A DNA stretch of 5,267 bases, from the NCBI GenBank assembly GCA_937974275.1, contig CALJIF010000143.1:1-5267 (forward strand). The letters are read 5' to 3'. The DNA comes from an uncultured Flavobacteriales bacterium. GTDB lineage: Bacteria > Bacteroidota > Bacteroidia > Palsa-965. Positions 1 through 5,267 of this stretch are shown here, piece by piece (position 1 is the first letter of the stretch; each line of letters opens with the position of its first letter). The notes under the pieces were generated by a model, which saw nothing but the letters and a program-made list of their open reading frames with translations, searched no databases and was not told where the DNA came from. The translations under genes and the position numbers were made by a program.

Positions 1-1
1 A

Positions 2-772
2 TTTCGAAGGGAACAAGTTGGAGTCAAAACGCGCGTAGGTACTACGTACGGCAAATTCCGTGTTTTAATTGATTTCCCCGAACTGTTAAGCCAAGATCAT
101 GTATGGAATGGTCTTACCAATGTTGTTCGGTTGTTGTATCAGGATGATGATCCGTGGAACGTGCGTGGAGGATGCGTGGGAGGTTACATTCCAAAAGGCA
201 CAAGTGGTCCGGGTGCCGGACGTGCATTGTTACAAAATCATACAGAAATCGGCATGGAAATGTCGAAAGCTTCTATTCATTGGCCTTCGACTTCTTATCC
301 GAAAAACGAAGTTCCTGCAGATGATCGCAATGCATTGAACAATCAGATCCTAATCGGATGTACTAATTGGGATCTTGCATGCGCTGCACCGAAAAACTAT
401 GTTACAGGAATTAAAACCATTGCTTTTGATAAGTACAAATTTCAACTGCACCGATGGGATTCGTGGCATCCTGCGCTCAGTATTCGTAATCAGGAAAGTG
501 ATGAAAAACTGTTCAGTCAGCCGTGTTGGTTCGAAATAGAATGGACACCGCAACACATCATCTGGAAAATCGGTCGTGATAAAAACAACATGCGTGTAGT
601 AGGTTACATGAATTCCGATGTGACCACCATTCCGGATAATCAAATGATTCTCATTATCGCTCAGGAATTCCGGATGCCCGGAGCATGGCAACCTGCGCCG
701 TATGACATTCGTTATCTTCCTTATCCGAAATCACCACTGACCGGAAAAATTCTGGCATTGGAAGTTGAATAA
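2..772 (+). CDS. Glycoside hydrolase family 16-like (concanavalin-fold) protein, 5' end missing
   Basis: The frame is open from base 2 to a TAA at 770-772, giving 256 residues without a start codon, so the N-terminus, and any signal peptide, lies outside the window. The GH16-like fold is suggested by a YGKFRVLIDFP strand (residues 16-26), followed by VWNGLTN, and by FEIEWTPQHIIWKIG with a later IPDNQM segment, which matches the usual pattern of a WTP-x-x-I-x-W strand and then a proline-asparagine-methionine turn. The GH16 active-site motif is E-[IL]-D-x(1,2)-E, with nucleophile, helper aspartate and acid/base glutamate. The matching site here is TEIGMEMSK, with E82 and E86 kept but glycine at the aspartate position (residue 84). 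Family members hydrolyse or transglycosylate beta-glucans and related polysaccharides; this one may be weakened, altered in specificity or purely binding. It ends two bases before hemW, so the two are probably co-transcribed. The fold is fairly secure; the substrate is unknown. A TTG at 131 is internal and not the start. Confidence 0.72.
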   Translation, partial: FRREQVGVKTRVGTTYGKFRVLIDFPELLSQDHVWNGLTNVVRLLYQDDDPWNVRGGCVGGYIPKGTSGPGAGRALLQNHTEIGMEMSKASIHWPSTSYPKNEVPADDRNALNNQILIGCTNWDLACAAPKNYVTGIKTIAFDKYKFQLHRWDSWHPALSIRNQESDEKLFSQPCWFEIEWTPQHIIWKIGRDKNNMRVVGYMNSDVTTIPDNQMILIIAQEFRMPGAWQPAPYDIRYLPYPKSPLTGKILALEVE

Positions 773-774
773 GC

Positions 775-1896
775 ATGAGCCATTTATACCTGCACATTCC
801 TTTTTGCAAACAGGCTTGTCACTATTGTGATTTTCATTTTTCAACTACCGGAACCTACCGCAGCGAATTAATTGAAGCTATGCTGGATGAAATGGCATTG
901 CATCGTAACTTGATTCAAGGTCCGTTAAAAACCATCTATTTCGGAGGTGGAACACCTTCACTCCTCACCGACCGCGAACTGCAATCGATTTTTGTTCAGA
1001 TCGAAAAACTTTTCGGATGGAACGATAACGCAGAAGTCACACTGGAAGCCAATCCGGACGACCTCAACGAAGCGTATTTAAAAATGCTGCGTCATTATCC
1101 CGTGAACCGGTTAAGCATCGGCGTTCAAAGTTTTCGGGATGAAGATCTGCGTTTCATGAATCGGGCACATGTTGCCGATCAGAGCGAAAGTGCTATTAAA
1201 CGTGCGCAGGATTTGGGATTTGAAAACTTAAGCATCGACTTAATTTATGGCACGCCCGGGTTAAACGATGAACAGTGGAAACTACAAGCACAACGCGCCA
1301 TAGCGTTTGATGTGCCGCACATTTCGTCCTATTGCCTCACCGTTGAACCCAAAACCCCGCTCGATGCGTTTGTAAAAAAAGGTAAAGTGCCTCCGGTTGA
1401 TGAGCAACGTGCAGAAGCTCAATTTCAAATACTCTCAGGTACGTTAACCGATGCAGGATATGAACACTACGAAATTTCCAACCTCGCGTTGCCCGGATAC
1501 AGAGCTGTACACAACAGTGCGTATTGGGCAGGTGTTCCTTACCTGGGAATTGGTCCTTCGGCGCATAGTTTTACAGGTACTGCACGACGCTGGAATGTGG
1601 CGAATAATGTGCGTTACTTGCAAGCCATAACAAATAATAACCGCGCTTACGAAGAAGAAATCCTGACGCCCGAAAACATCATCAACGAATACATCATGAC
1701 GTCGCTACGACTGATTGACGGCCTGCACTTGCCCTCATTTGAAACACGATTTGGAAGTGACGCCCGGGTACAACTTCTTAATGAAGCAGCAGAACTGATG
1801 CATCGTGGTCAACTTATTGTGAACGGAGAATATCTTCGAATTGCAGGCGAGTCGCGCTTTTTGGCCGACGGCATCGCGGCTGCGTTATTCCGTTAA
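775..1896 (+). CDS. hemW: HemW, radical-SAM heme chaperone
   Basis: The 373-residue product has the normal length for HemW. Cysteines 11, 15 and 18 form the CxxxCxxC motif that binds the 4Fe-4S cluster of radical-SAM proteins, within LHIPFCKQACHYCDF. Position 20 is phenylalanine, where true HemN coproporphyrinogen dehydrogenases carry a fourth cysteine, which marks HemW. GGGTP at 57-61 is the SAM-binding glycine motif; EANPDDL (91-97), RLSIGVQSF (112-120), DLIYGTPG (155-162) and HYEISN (231-236) are further family blocks. HNSAYW at 246-251 is the HNxxYW heme-binding motif. A HemN_C-type C-terminal region begins near residue 300. In studied homologues HemW binds heme and delivers it to cytochromes and respiratory enzymes; it does not make heme. 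The ATG at 775 lies two bases after the previous stop, and a GGAAG at 760-764 inside that gene could act as a ribosome site. No other heme gene is in the window. Databases often mislabel such genes as hemN. Confidence 0.95.
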   Translation: MSHLYLHIPFCKQACHYCDFHFSTTGTYRSELIEAMLDEMALHRNLIQGPLKTIYFGGGTPSLLTDRELQSIFVQIEKLFGWNDNAEVTLEANPDDLNEAYLKMLRHYPVNRLSIGVQSFRDEDLRFMNRAHVADQSESAIKRAQDLGFENLSIDLIYGTPGLNDEQWKLQAQRAIAFDVPHISSYCLTVEPKTPLDAFVKKGKVPPVDEQRAEAQFQILSGTLTDAGYEHYEISNLALPGYRAVHNSAYWAGVPYLGIGPSAHSFTGTARRWNVANNVRYLQAITNNNRAYEEEILTPENIINEYIMTSLRLIDGLHLPSFETRFGSDARVQLLNEAAELMHRGQLIVNGEYLRIAGESRFLADGIAAALFR

Positions 1897-1906
1897 TGTC
1901 ACGGAA
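1888..1906. terminator. Candidate bidirectional stem-loop at the convergent gene junction
   Basis: A perfect 6-bp inverted repeat, TTCCGT (1888-1893) and ACGGAA (1901-1906), encloses a 7-base loop. The hemW stop TAA (1894-1896) lies wholly in the loop. The lipoprotein stop (TGA on the minus strand, 1901-1899) is partly in the loop and partly in the right arm. On the plus strand the stem is followed by CAAATTT, a weak T-run; on the minus strand no T-run follows. The position between two converging genes suits a shared terminator, but the stem is short and the T-tract poor, so this remains a candidate. Confidence 0.3.
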
Positions 1907-3512
1907 CAAATTTCCATTCTACGTCTAAATCCCAACCGGCTTTGATGCGCAACACGGTAGGATAAATGTAAACGCGCTCCGGCTGCTTCCCGATCCAATA
2001 AATACCACTGTCCCATTTGCCGTTGTTGTTCTCATCTGCTACAAAACGCAATCGCACACCACCCGTAGTTAAACGATTGAACGTAATACTACTTTGTCCC
2101 ACGTACTTCACCGACTCGATAACCGCATCGCGCTCGTCAATAACCTGAATAAAACCGTTACTCGCAGGAGCGTTTTGTATTTTCACATTCATTGTTCCGA
2201 AGGTGGAATTTCTCGCCACTTTGAAACGAACAATCATCGTATCATTCTTCTGTCCGAAACAATCCGTGAACGCCCCGGGAAATAGCGTAATGCGATAAGT
2301 GGAATCTTCCAACATCGGCGTAGCGAAGGTAATGTAGCGTTTCGTGGAGTCAGGCGTTTGTTGCACGGTTAACGTGTCCTTCCCGCGCGAGACAACAATC
2401 TTTTCAGCATTGATACTCACAATCGGATTGTTCGAACCAACAACAAATTGACGATCTGTTGTCATCATGCCGCTTTTCAACGTGGGTGTATTTAATTCCA
2501 ACTTGCGTAAATCGGCTTCTCCTTGACGAATGCTTCTCTTTTTTTCTTCCGGCTTACGCAATGGCAATCGTAGCGAATCCACTAAAACATTACCGCTATA
2601 TATCATGAAAGTCGCCGTATCGGTATGCACTTTGGGCAACCACAACTGTAAGGAATCGTTGAAGCGCGAATACTCCGTATAAATTTGTTGTTGCGGATCA
2701 GGTAAAATCACCAACCGCGGATTTGTAATCGGCAATGCGTATTGAAATGAAAAACGTCCCGGTGCCAACTGACTTACTTTAATTCGTGCTTGCTCTTGCG
2801 GAGCGCTTTTAAACATCCGAAATCGCAGTGAATCAACATTGCCTTGAACATCCAGCGCTTCTTCACGAAAAGCAATCTTCTCTTCCGATTTATCGTACAA
2901 GTAATTCTGATTCAAATCTTCGAGGACAAATATTTTGTACTTGCCCGCGCGAACGTTGGTGATGAGGAAGTTTCCTGCTTCATCCGTTTTCGCGAAGTAA
3001 AACGGTTTCTCTTTGGCAGGAACAGAATCACCGGTATTGGTGTACATCAACACCAGCACGCTTTTCACCGGCGCAACAGTAAAAGCATTGACAACACTTC
3101 CACGAACGGAAAGCGAGTCGATAGTAGCTCCTGTAGAAAACACGTACCGGAAATTGCTCATCGTATTCCCTTCAGTAATATCACGCACTGCAGAGCCAAA
3201 GGAAATATTGTACGTCGTATTCGGTTTCAACGTGTCTTTGAGAACAATTACCAACTCCTTCTTTCGAATACTTACTTCGGGAGGTGTGTTCATCGTTGGC
3301 GACACCACAAGTTGTGAATTGAGATCGTTCAACTGAACATACTCGTTGAATCGAATCACAATCTTTTTGCCGTTGAAATTCGTAGCAGCACTGTCCGGGA
3401 AATAAGCGACAGGAACAGGAGCGGCAACATCTTTCGGTCCACCGCTTGGTGTCACCACTTGCGCGCATCCTGCAATGATCAGGCACAACAACAGCAACCC
3501 GTAATTACGCAT
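1899..3512 (-). CDS. SbsA Ig-like domain lipoprotein of the Bacteroidota envelope
   Basis: The 537-residue product starts with a short signal peptide (MRNYG, then a hydrophobic stretch) ending in the lipobox LIIAGC, which predicts cleavage before Cys16 and lipid anchoring. PSGGPKD at 22-28 is a segment common in Bacteroidota Ig-like lipoproteins. Residues about 29-128 form an SbsA/Big_5-type Ig-like domain (IRFNEYVQL, then LKPNTTYNISFG, then RDITEGN and YVFSTG). Residues about 137-230 resemble a carboxypeptidase-regulatory-like beta domain with DEAGNFLITNVRAGKYKI. A second Ig-like region lies around 358-432 (EDSTYRITLFPGAFTD), and a second regulatory-like beta domain at about 438-537. Two D-x-N-x-N-x-x-x-D loops (199-207 and 493-501) could bind calcium. 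No acidic surface-export signal follows Cys16, so an inner-leaflet (periplasm-facing) location is as likely as the cell surface. The ATG at 3512 overlaps the end of msrC by 8 bases, which suggests translational coupling. The molecular role is unknown; a structural or adhesive part is inference. Confidence 0.85.
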   Translation of the reverse strand: MRNYGLLLLCLIIAGCAQVVTPSGGPKDVAAPVPVAYFPDSAATNFNGKKIVIRFNEYVQLNDLNSQLVVSPTMNTPPEVSIRKKELVIVLKDTLKPNTTYNISFGSAVRDITEGNTMSNFRYVFSTGATIDSLSVRGSVVNAFTVAPVKSVLVLMYTNTGDSVPAKEKPFYFAKTDEAGNFLITNVRAGKYKIFVLEDLNQNYLYDKSEEKIAFREEALDVQGNVDSLRFRMFKSAPQEQARIKVSQLAPGRFSFQYALPITNPRLVILPDPQQQIYTEYSRFNDSLQLWLPKVHTDTATFMIYSGNVLVDSLRLPLRKPEEKKRSIRQGEADLRKLELNTPTLKSGMMTTDRQFVVGSNNPIVSINAEKIVVSRGKDTLTVQQTPDSTKRYITFATPMLEDSTYRITLFPGAFTDCFGQKNDTMIVRFKVARNSTFGTMNVKIQNAPASNGFIQVIDERDAVIESVKYVGQSSITFNRLTTGGVRLRFVADENNNGKWDSGIYWIGKQPERVYIYPTVLRIKAGWDLDVEWKFVP

Positions 3513-3993
3513 GATAGAAATTGCTGATTAACTGTGCCACCTGTTCTAAATACTGTTGGTCGGTTGTATCAAAATCATTCAAGCGGTCACTATCCACATC
3601 AATCACCATGATTACTTCACCTGATGGATTTATAACCGGCACAACAATTTCTGAACGAGAAGCAGAACTGCATGCAATATGCCCGGGAAACTGTTCCACA
3701 TCCGGAACCAGAATCGTCGCTTTGCGTTCCCAAGAAGTTCCGCAAACGCCTTTGCCCATACGAATTCGGGTGCAAGCAATAGGTCCTTGAAAAGGTCCGA
3801 GAACCAATTCGTTTTCTTTTACAATGTAAACGCCAACCCAGAAAAATCCGAACGTTTGTTTTAATGCTGCAACCACATTACTCAGGTTGGCGATAGCATC
3901 CGATTCTCCGCTCACCAATGCTTCAAGCTGCGGAATCAACTCCCGATACTTGCCGGCTTTATCCGTTGCTTCCAGATGTAAGGTCTCCGCCAT
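3505..3993 (-). CDS. msrC: Free methionine-R-sulfoxide reductase, GAF-domain type (fRMsr)
   Basis: The 162-residue product is a single GAF domain, close to the length of the E. coli enzyme (about 165 residues). It reduces free L-methionine-(R)-sulfoxide to methionine in the cytosol, using thiol chemistry regenerated by thioredoxin. Three cysteines, C74, C84 and C108, keep the spacing of the E. coli redox cysteines 84, 94 and 118 (10 and then 24 residues). They lie in the family blocks ACTRIRMGKGVCG and FPGHIACSSASRSEIVVPV. FFWVGVYIV and VMVIDVDSD-like strands (here VIMVIDVDSDRLNDF) are also typical. The start chosen is the ATG at 3993-3991; an in-frame TTG three codons upstream is less likely and falls within a possible promoter motif. 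The gene lies 24 bases after the comF stop, and its end overlaps the lipoprotein start by 8 bases. Regulation is not clear; an ATCTTTG motif sits just before the start codon. Confidence 0.93.
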   Translation of the reverse strand: MAETLHLEATDKAGKYRELIPQLEALVSGESDAIANLSNVVAALKQTFGFFWVGVYIVKENELVLGPFQGPIACTRIRMGKGVCGTSWERKATILVPDVEQFPGHIACSSASRSEIVVPVINPSGEVIMVIDVDSDRLNDFDTTDQQYLEQVAQLISNFYHA

Positions 3994-3999
3994 AGGGTG

Positions 4000-4007
4000 C
4001 AAAGATC
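4000..4007 (-). promoter_or_regulatory. Possible -7 promoter element (GATCTTTG) before msrC
   Basis: Read on the minus strand, GATCTTTG matches the Bacteroidota -7 consensus TAnnTTTG at all fixed positions but the first, and it is followed by CACCCT and then the msrC ATG. Transcription from here would begin at or only a few bases before the start codon, giving a nearly leaderless message. The nearest upstream TTG (4037-4035) is 27 bases away, somewhat far for a -33 element, so support is limited. It would give msrC and the lipoprotein a promoter independent of comF. Confidence 0.25.
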
Positions 4008-4017
4008 GTGTAAAATC

Positions 4018-4728
4018 TTATTGATGCGCTGCCGCAAGTGCCGCAATGGAAACTGTAATTCCGGGAACTGCCAGCAAAGGTTGAATGCAGGACTCAATGG
4101 TAGCGCCGGTTGTAATGACGTCATCTACAATCAGCACATGCTTATTTTTCAACTGCTCCGCCAAACGCACGCGGAATAAGCCTTCTACACTTTCCATACG
4201 GCTCATTCTTCCTTTCGTGGTCTGAGAATCGTTATAGTGAACGCGTTCCAATGCTTTTGGCAACATCGGTTTGTTCAATTGTTCGCCTACGCCACGCGCC
4301 ACCACCTCCGCCTGATTGTAGCCGCGTTTTGCCAATTTTTTCGGATGCAAAGGCACCGGTATCACCAGGTCAATCTCGTTGAAGCAACTATTTACATTGA
4401 ATGTTTCGGCCATTAATGCACCGCAGGTTTCTCCGGCTTCCCGACGCGACTCGTACTTAATGCGATGCAATAACTCCTGCACTTTCGATTGCTTCTGAAA
4501 CGCGAATAAGGCACAAGCATATTTCACCGGAATTCGTCCTGCAAAAATTTTCGCAGTTCTGCTGTCTGCCGGGTTGGTTTCATCAAATGTGCGCGGCAGC
4601 TCCAATACACAAGCCGCACAAATGCCCGTTTCACCACGAACAAGAATCGCATCGCAGGCTGCACACAAATCGGGATAGAATAAATTTATTGTATCCTTCA
4701 AGCTATTGCTGATGTTTTCGAAGCGCAT
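4018..4728 (-). CDS. comF: ComF-family phosphoribosyltransferase with N-terminal zinc ribbon
   Basis: With the ATG at 4728 the product has 236 residues, the usual ComF/ComFC size. Two CxxC pairs (C22/C25 in FYPDLCAACD, C37/C40 in GICAACV) form the N-terminal zinc ribbon. The type I phosphoribosyltransferase part follows: PVPLHPKKLAKRGYNQA at about 124-140, a QTTKGRMSRMESVEGLF block corresponding to the family's TQT-x-x-x-R region, and the PRPP-binding loop VLIVDDVITTGAT at 198-210 with its paired aspartates. ComFC is needed for DNA uptake in competent bacteria, where it works with the other competence factors on incoming single strands; many non-competent species also carry the gene, and its reaction there is unsettled. 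The frame stays open 44 codons further upstream, with an ATG at 4815 and a TTG at 4860. I chose 4728 because the alignable family sequence begins there and the extension would fill the divergent promoter region. It probably leads the comF-msrC-lipoprotein operon. Confidence 0.92.
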   Translation of the reverse strand: MRFENISNSLKDTINLFYPDLCAACDAILVRGETGICAACVLELPRTFDETNPADSRTAKIFAGRIPVKYACALFAFQKQSKVQELLHRIKYESRREAGETCGALMAETFNVNSCFNEIDLVIPVPLHPKKLAKRGYNQAEVVARGVGEQLNKPMLPKALERVHYNDSQTTKGRMSRMESVEGLFRVRLAEQLKNKHVLIVDDVITTGATIESCIQPLLAVPGITVSIAALAAAHQ

Positions 4729-4732
4729 AGGA

Positions 4733-4740
4733 CAAATTTC
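4733..4740 (-). promoter_or_regulatory. Weak AnnTTTG motif directly before comF
   Basis: On the minus strand GAAATTTG lies four bases before the chosen comF ATG. It differs from the Bacteroidota -7 consensus TAnnTTTG only at the first base. If used, it would place the transcription start at about the A of the start codon. There is no TTG at the expected -33 distance, so the match may be chance. Confidence 0.15.
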
Positions 4741-4822
4741 AGGAATTGTCGCATAGGTTTTACACGTACGATTGTGAATAGTCTGTTCCCTTCCGATAGC
4801 GTCAGAATGGTGCATTCCTGCG

Positions 4823-4830
4823 TAAATTTG
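4823..4830 (+). promoter_or_regulatory. -7 promoter element (TAAATTTG) for the coiled-coil gene
   Basis: TAAATTTG matches the Bacteroidota -7 consensus TAnnTTTG exactly. It lies 32 bases before the ATG at 4863, leaving an untranslated leader of about 25 bases. No TTG is present at the usual 19-23 base upstream spacing, so the -33 half is missing or degenerate. The position in the divergent gap between comF and the coiled-coil gene is right for a promoter. Confidence 0.45.
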
Positions 4831-4862
4831 GATCAAAGTTTGCACTACGGTAATCAGCAACT

Positions 4863-5267
4863 ATGACAACAGCAACTCAACAACCCGAACAGGAAAAGCG
4901 TAACAACAACAAGTTACACGCTTTGTACTTAACCATTATTGTGCTGCTCGCGGGCGGATGCGTGTATTTGTCACTTCAGCTACAAAGCTTGAAAACACTG
5001 GTTTCTACGCGTGAAGTAACCATCAATCAGGTAGTGGCGCAGAATGATGATATTCAAGCGGAACTGGCCGATCTGAAAGAAGATTTCGATAACCTGCAAA
5101 CCAATGATGAGCGCCTGAACAAGGAACTGGAACAGAAACGAAAAATGATCGATTCGTTGATGGATCAGGCGGAGAAGCATAAAAACGATGCATTTATCAT
5201 TTCGAAGTTGCGTAAGGAAACAAAAACACTGCGCACCATTATGCAAGGGTATGTACGCACCATCGAT
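4863..5267 (+). CDS. Membrane-anchored coiled-coil protein of unknown function, 3' end missing
   Basis: The frame opens at ATG 4863 and stays open for 135 codons to the window edge. Residues 1-20 are polar and include a glutamine- and asparagine-rich, basic stretch (QEKRNNNK); about 21-38 are hydrophobic (ALYLTIIVLLAGG) and form one membrane anchor, probably with the bulk facing the periplasm. From about 54 to 100 there is a long coiled coil: counting heptads, the core positions are N61, L68, F75, D82, L89, I96 and V57, I64, L71, L78, L85, K92, L99, mostly hydrophobic. The stretch TLRTIMQGYVRTID at 122-135 resembles a conserved segment I recall in Bacteroidota proteins with the same TM-plus-coiled-coil layout and no assigned function. 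LAGGC at 29-33 looks slightly like a lipobox, but the residue three before the cysteine is alanine, so a transmembrane anchor is preferred. It is transcribed divergently from comF. I do not recognise a named family. Confidence 0.82.
   Translation, partial: MTTATQQPEQEKRNNNKLHALYLTIIVLLAGGCVYLSLQLQSLKTLVSTREVTINQVVAQNDDIQAELADLKEDFDNLQTNDERLNKELEQKRKMIDSLMDQAEKHKNDAFIISKLRKETKTLRTIMQGYVRTID

Noticed and set aside
350..691. A minus-strand open frame of 113 codons opposite the GH16-like gene
   Set aside because: The plus-strand frame carries a consistent GH16-like pattern; the antisense product has no motif and no promoter or partner gene.
775..1896. Annotation of the radical-SAM gene as hemN (coproporphyrinogen III dehydrogenase)
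   Set aside because: The fourth cysteine typical of HemN (CxxxCxxCxC) is phenylalanine here, and the HNxxYW heme-binding motif of HemW is present.
2844..3317. A 157-codon plus-strand open frame inside the lipoprotein gene
   Set aside because: It lies wholly antisense to a gene with clear domains and a lipobox, its product is rich in arginine, histidine and phenylalanine with no recognisable motif, and it is most simply a by-product of the codon use of the real gene.
3994..4002. TTG start for msrC three codons before the ATG
   Set aside because: ATG is far more common, MAETLHLE resembles the usual beginning of the family, and the TTG lies within the possible promoter motif.
4729..4860. In-frame extension of comF by 44 codons, with possible starts at 4815 (ATG) and 4860 (TTG)
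   Set aside because: Recognisable ComF sequence begins at the ATG at 4728, and the resulting 236 residues fit the family. The extension has no family features and would cover the promoter region of the divergent gene. The open frame over this short stretch can be chance.
3521..4860. A 10-base inverted repeat, TTGCTGATTA (3521-3530) and its complement (4851-4860)
   Set aside because: About a dozen pairs of this length are expected by chance in a window of this size, and the match does not extend on either side.
1..5267. Mobile element, CRISPR array, tRNA/rRNA, phage or defence system
   Set aside because: Every stretch longer than about 140 bases is explained by one of six coherent genes. No transposase, integrase, repeat array, cloverleaf sequence or defence domain was seen.

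Overview
The window looks like chromosomal DNA from a member of the Bacteroidota, probably a Chitinophagia- or Sphingobacteriia-like lineage. Four things support this. There is an SbsA-type Ig-like lipoprotein of a kind common in that phylum, with a PSGGPKD segment just after the lipidated cysteine. One gene encodes a membrane-anchored coiled-coil protein whose TLRTIMQGYVRTID-type end resembles Bacteroidota proteins of unknown function. A promoter element fits the phylum's TAnnTTTG consensus. Clear Shine-Dalgarno sequences are largely absent. The placement rests on recalled family features, not on a search.

Layout. Positions 2-772 (+) hold the 3' part of a glycoside hydrolase family 16-like (concanavalin-fold) protein whose start lies outside the window. 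Two bases later, on the same strand, comes hemW (775-1896), a radical-SAM heme chaperone. It ends tail-to-tail, with a 2-base gap, against a three-gene minus-strand cluster read from right to left: comF-type phosphoribosyltransferase (4728-4018), msrC free methionine-R-sulfoxide reductase (3993-3505) and an Ig-like lipoprotein (3512-1899). The last two overlap by 8 bases. Divergent from comF, across a 134-base promoter region, a membrane-anchored coiled-coil protein starts at 4863 and runs off the right edge.

The genes do not form an obvious single pathway. The minus-strand cluster mixes a cytosolic redox-repair enzyme, a zinc-ribbon phosphoribosyltransferase of the competence family and an envelope lipoprotein. 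Its close spacing suggests co-transcription, but a shared function is not evident. The plus-strand pair joins a possibly exported glucanase-fold protein to a cytosolic heme chaperone.

The window is almost entirely coding, and I see no tRNA, rRNA, CRISPR array, insertion sequence or phage gene. I did not find a convincing undescribed system. The best leads are the altered catalytic motif of the GH16-like protein (EIGME where EIDxE is expected), a small perfect stem-loop that includes parts of both convergent stop codons, and AnnTTTG motifs placed almost directly before two start codons.
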